Shown here one piece after another: positions 61,229 through 64,000 of a stretch of DNA of 64,000 nucleotides; position 1 is the stretch's first letter; the number at the start of each line of letters is the position of its first letter. The notes below the pieces were generated by a model, which was given only the letters and a program-made list of their open reading frames with translations, was not told where the DNA came from and did no database searches. The position numbers and the translations under genes were made by a program. Origin of the DNA: Arsenophonus sp. (GTDB lineage Bacteria > Pseudomonadota > Gammaproteobacteria > Enterobacterales > Enterobacteriaceae); contig CP132901.1 in the NCBI GenBank assembly GCA_031446085.1, positions 389,135 through 453,134 of the forward strand, read 5' to 3'.

Positions 61229-63295
61229 ATGTCATTTGATATTCAAAAAAATAATAAAAAAAATTTCATCACAAATAATATATTTAATATAAAAAAAGGA
61301 CAACTTGTGGTTCATTTTGAACATGGTATAGGCATTTATCAAGGATTGATTACAATAAAAACAAGAGATATTATTTCTGAATATCTAGTAATAGATTATG
61401 CTGATCATGATAAATTATATGTTCCAATTTCTTCAATTCATTTAGTAACTCTATACGATTTCAATCATAAAAAATATGTATCTTTAAATAAATTGGGAAA
61501 AAATTCTTGGGATAAAACAAAAAAAAAAACAGTAAAAAAAATTCAAGATATTGCTGCTGAATTATTAGAAGCAACTGCACAAAGAAAAATTGAAAAAGGA
61601 TATCCATTTCAATATAACAAAAAAAAATATAAATTATTTTGTAATTCTTTTCCATTTGAAATGACTTCAGATCAAAAAAAAGCCATTCATTCTGTGATTG
61701 ATGATATGACTAAACCTATTGCAATGCATCACATAGTGTGTGGTGATGTAGGGTTTGGAAAAACTGAAATCGCTATTAGAGCAGCTTTTTTAGCTGTAGA
61801 TAATAACAAACAAGTAGGAATACTAGTTCCAACAACTCTTTTAGCACAACAACATTTTAATAACTTTTGTGATCGTTTTAAAAACTGGCCTATAAAAATA
61901 GATATTTTATCAAGATTTCGAAATACAAAAGACCAAAAAAATATTATTCATTTAATAAGTCAAGGTAAAATTGACATTTTAATTGGCACACATAAATTAT
62001 TACAAAAAAATATTAAATGGAAAAATCTTGGTTTATTAATTATTGATGAAGAACATAGATTTGGAGTAATCCATAAAGAACTATTAAATTCTAAACATAA
62101 AAATATAGATATATTAATATTAACTGCTACGCCAATACCAAGAACCTTATACATGGCTATGAATGGATTAAGAAACCTTTCAATTATTTCTAGTCCACCA
62201 GATAATCGACTATCCATTAAAACATTTGTTTACCAATTTAATACGGAAATAATTCGTAAAGCAATTTTAAAAGAGATATCACGTAATGGACAAGTATACT
62301 ATATTTTTAATAATGTTAAAATAATTGAAAAAAGAAAAACCTTTCTTCAAAAACTTATTCCAGAAGTAAAATTTGAGATCGGTCATGGACAAATGCCCAC
62401 TAAAAACCTTGAAAAGATCATGATAAAATTTTATCAAAAAAAATTTGATGTATTGATTTGTAGTACTATTATAGAAACAGGAATAGATATTTCTAATGTA
62501 AATACAATTATTATTGAACGTGCCGATAAATTCGGATTAGCACAATTATATCAATTAAAAGGTCGAGTAGGAAGGTCTAAAAATCAAGCTTACGCATATT
62601 TATTAACACCTAATCCTAAATTAATGACAACTAATTCAAAAAAAAGATTAGATGCATTTAAATCTTTTAAAGATCTTGGCATTGGTTTTACATTAGCTAC
62701 ACAAGATTTAGAAATTAGAGGATCTGGAAAATTACTAGGAAAAGAACAAAGTGGACAAATCACAAATATAGGAATTGAACTATATTCTATTTTTTTAAAA
62801 AATGCTATTAAACTACTAAAAAAAGGGAAAGAACCTACTTTGGAAAAGTTAAGTTATAAATCTGTTGAATTAGAATTATCTATTCCTTTATTTTTTCCAG
62901 AAACTTATATTAATAATGTTAATCAACGTTTATTATATTACAAAAAAATAGCTACTATAAATAGTAAAGAAAAACTAAATTTAATAAAAATAGAACTTAT
63001 TAAAAAATTTGGAATGATTCCAAGATCAGGAATATTTATTTTAGAATTAGCATTAATTAGAATAAAAGCACTGGAAATAGGAATTAAAAAAATAAAAATG
63101 AATCAGAAAAAAGGATATATAGAATTTTTTAATGAAAATTCTATAGATACAAATAAAATTATTTATTTAATAAATAAATATCCTAATGTTTATAAATTAA
63201 ATCAATCTAATCAAATAGAATTTAATATTAAATTAAATTCAGAAGAAGATAGGCTAATATTTATTAAAAAATTAATAAAAAAATTAAAAAAATAA
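61229..63295 (+). CDS. mfd: N-terminally truncated transcription-coupling translocase Mfd
   Basis: E. coli Mfd has 1148 aa; this product has 688 and aligns from about E. coli residue 465 to the end. Present are the RNA-polymerase-interaction domain (GQLVVHFEHGIGIYQGL), RecG-like translocase motifs (GDVGFGKTEIAIRAAF, IDEEHRFG, TATPIPRTLYMAM, GRVGRS) and the C-terminal D7 domain. The entire UvrB-like/UvrA-binding half is gone, and the 241 bp upstream are too short to hold it. It should still be able to dislodge stalled RNA polymerase but not recruit UvrA. Loss of the D2 partner that restrains D7 could leave it constitutively active (inference). Neighbours lolC and ndh match E. coli. Confidence 0.93.
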   Translation: MSFDIQKNNKKNFITNNIFNIKKGQLVVHFEHGIGIYQGLITIKTRDIISEYLVIDYADHDKLYVPISSIHLVTLYDFNHKKYVSLNKLGKNSWDKTKKKTVKKIQDIAAELLEATAQRKIEKGYPFQYNKKKYKLFCNSFPFEMTSDQKKAIHSVIDDMTKPIAMHHIVCGDVGFGKTEIAIRAAFLAVDNNKQVGILVPTTLLAQQHFNNFCDRFKNWPIKIDILSRFRNTKDQKNIIHLISQGKIDILIGTHKLLQKNIKWKNLGLLIIDEEHRFGVIHKELLNSKHKNIDILILTATPIPRTLYMAMNGLRNLSIISSPPDNRLSIKTFVYQFNTEIIRKAILKEISRNGQVYYIFNNVKIIEKRKTFLQKLIPEVKFEIGHGQMPTKNLEKIMIKFYQKKFDVLICSTIIETGIDISNVNTIIIERADKFGLAQLYQLKGRVGRSKNQAYAYLLTPNPKLMTTNSKKRLDAFKSFKDLGIGFTLATQDLEIRGSGKLLGKEQSGQITNIGIELYSIFLKNAIKLLKKGKEPTLEKLSYKSVELELSIPLFFPETYINNVNQRLLYYKKIATINSKEKLNLIKIELIKKFGMIPRSGIFILELALIRIKALEIGIKKIKMNQKKGYIEFFNENSIDTNKIIYLINKYPNVYKLNQSNQIEFNIKLNSEEDRLIFIKKLIKKLKK

Positions 63296-63316
63296 AAAAA
63301 ATAATTTTTAACTAAT

Positions 63317-64000
63317 TTAATCATATAACTTATATTTTGGTTTAATTAGTTTATAAAAAAAACTCACTAACATAATTAATATAGTTTTCAAATAACCATG
63401 TAAGTTTATTTGATGTATTCGATATAACATTAAATATATTGTTTTTGCTAATCTTCCTTCAATAATTAAATTTTTATTAAAAGAAAGAAATTTTAAAATA
63501 TTTCCTACTGTACTAAATTCAGATAATGATATAAATATACCACGATCTTTATAAGAATATTCTTTTAATGATTTTTTATTTAAAAAATAAATAATATTTC
63601 TATAACATAAATCAGCCATTTGATATGCTGCTTGTGCTCTAGGCGGAACAAATTCATTATTATTATGATTCATCGGACAAGATGCACAATCACCAATAGC
63701 AAAAATTGAATCATCTAACGTTGTTTGTAAAGTTTTTTTAACAATCAATTGATTAATATGATTAGTTTCTAATCCTGATATATTTTTTAAAAAATCTGCA
63801 CATTTAATACCCGCAACCCATATTGTCAACGAAGATTTTATCTTACTTCCATCTTGAATATTTAATCCATCAATATCTACACTAGTTACTAATGTATTAG
63901 TTAAAACTTTAATTCCTAAATAATTTAATTTTTTATGTATATTTTCAGATATATTAATCGATAGTGATGGAAGTATTCTGTTACTTGCTTCTATTAAATA
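63317..64000 (-). CDS. ndh: NADH dehydrogenase type II (Ndh), C-terminal part
   Basis: Single-subunit, non-proton-pumping NADH:ubiquinone oxidoreductase. The last 227 codons are visible; the frame stays open to the right edge. Conserved blocks are LIEASNRILPSL, TIWVAGIKCADFLKNISGLE, FAIGDCASCPMN with the FAD-binding Asp, and VPPRAQAAYQMA. A C-terminal amphipathic membrane-binding segment is present. Order mfd-ndh is as in E. coli, where two small genes lost here lie between them. Confidence 0.95.
   Translation of the reverse strand, partial: YLIEASNRILPSLSINISENIHKKLNYLGIKVLTNTLVTSVDIDGLNIQDGSKIKSSLTIWVAGIKCADFLKNISGLETNHINQLIVKKTLQTTLDDSIFAIGDCASCPMNHNNNEFVPPRAQAAYQMADLCYRNIIYFLNKKSLKEYSYKDRGIFISLSEFSTVGNILKFLSFNKNLIIEGRLAKTIYLMLYRIHQINLHGYLKTILIMLVSFFYKLIKPKYKLYD

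Overview
The window is a very AT-rich, gene-dense piece of chromosome. Its proteins look like those of Enterobacterales and its gene order is patchily that of E. coli. Long A/T homopolymers inside genes, lost neighbours in otherwise conserved blocks, a few frame-broken genes and the complete absence of mobile elements, phage, CRISPR and toxin loci point to the reduced genome of an obligate, vertically inherited gammaproteobacterial symbiont. Kept routes for thiamine, a biotin step (BioH) and inner-core LPS resemble those described for blood-feeder symbionts such as Wigglesworthia; that genus-level guess is an inference from gene content only.

Layout. 1-1975: potA-potB (polyamine ABC importer, minus strand). 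1976-2588: 613-bp divergent gap. 2589-16183: the complete S10, spc and alpha ribosomal operons with secY, rpmJ and rpoA. 16187-24077 (minus): trkA, fmt, def, nadD, holA, lptE, leuS. 24263-28844 (plus): dnaX, ybaB, htpG, adk. 28845-30699: hemH (minus), tRNA-Leu(CAA) (plus), and a frameshifted gltK-like permease gene (minus). 30874-34191 (plus): ybeY, a shortened ybeX/corC, lnt, gltL. 34231-34346: 4.5S RNA gene ffs (minus). 34459-38725 (plus): hldD-waaF-waaC-waaA. 38750-42433 (minus): ubiH, a degenerate ubiI-like gene, and fabB. 42819-48219 (minus): thiC-thiE(frameshifted)-thiF-thiS-thiG-thiH. 48480-51527 (minus): purD and cmoAB. 51641-55909: bioH, gltX, tRNA-Val(UAC), minCDE. 56060-64000: argS, lolCDE, a shortened mfd, and ndh running off the end.

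How the genes work together. The cell keeps a Gram-negative envelope: Lnt and LolCDE mature and sort lipoproteins, LptE inserts LPS, HldD/WaaF/WaaC/WaaA build the Kdo-heptose core, and MinCDE places the septum. Translation is nearly complete here (27 ribosomal proteins, three tRNA synthetases, fMet formation and removal, SRP RNA, SecY, YbeY). Metabolism is limited to selected cofactors (thiamine, NAD, heme, biotin precursor, ubiquinone) and a single purine gene.

The most interesting signals are signs of tolerated molecular sloppiness. There is a 10-A tract in dnaX exactly where a gamma-type product would be made. gltK and thiE are each broken at a 10-base homopolymer while their neighbours remain intact. 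LeuRS has Leu at the threonine (position 252) that sets editing specificity. CmoA lacks the arginine that holds its carboxy-SAM cofactor. Mfd has lost its whole UvrA-binding/UvrB-like half. I did not find an obviously novel multi-gene system such as a defence island or new biosynthetic cluster.
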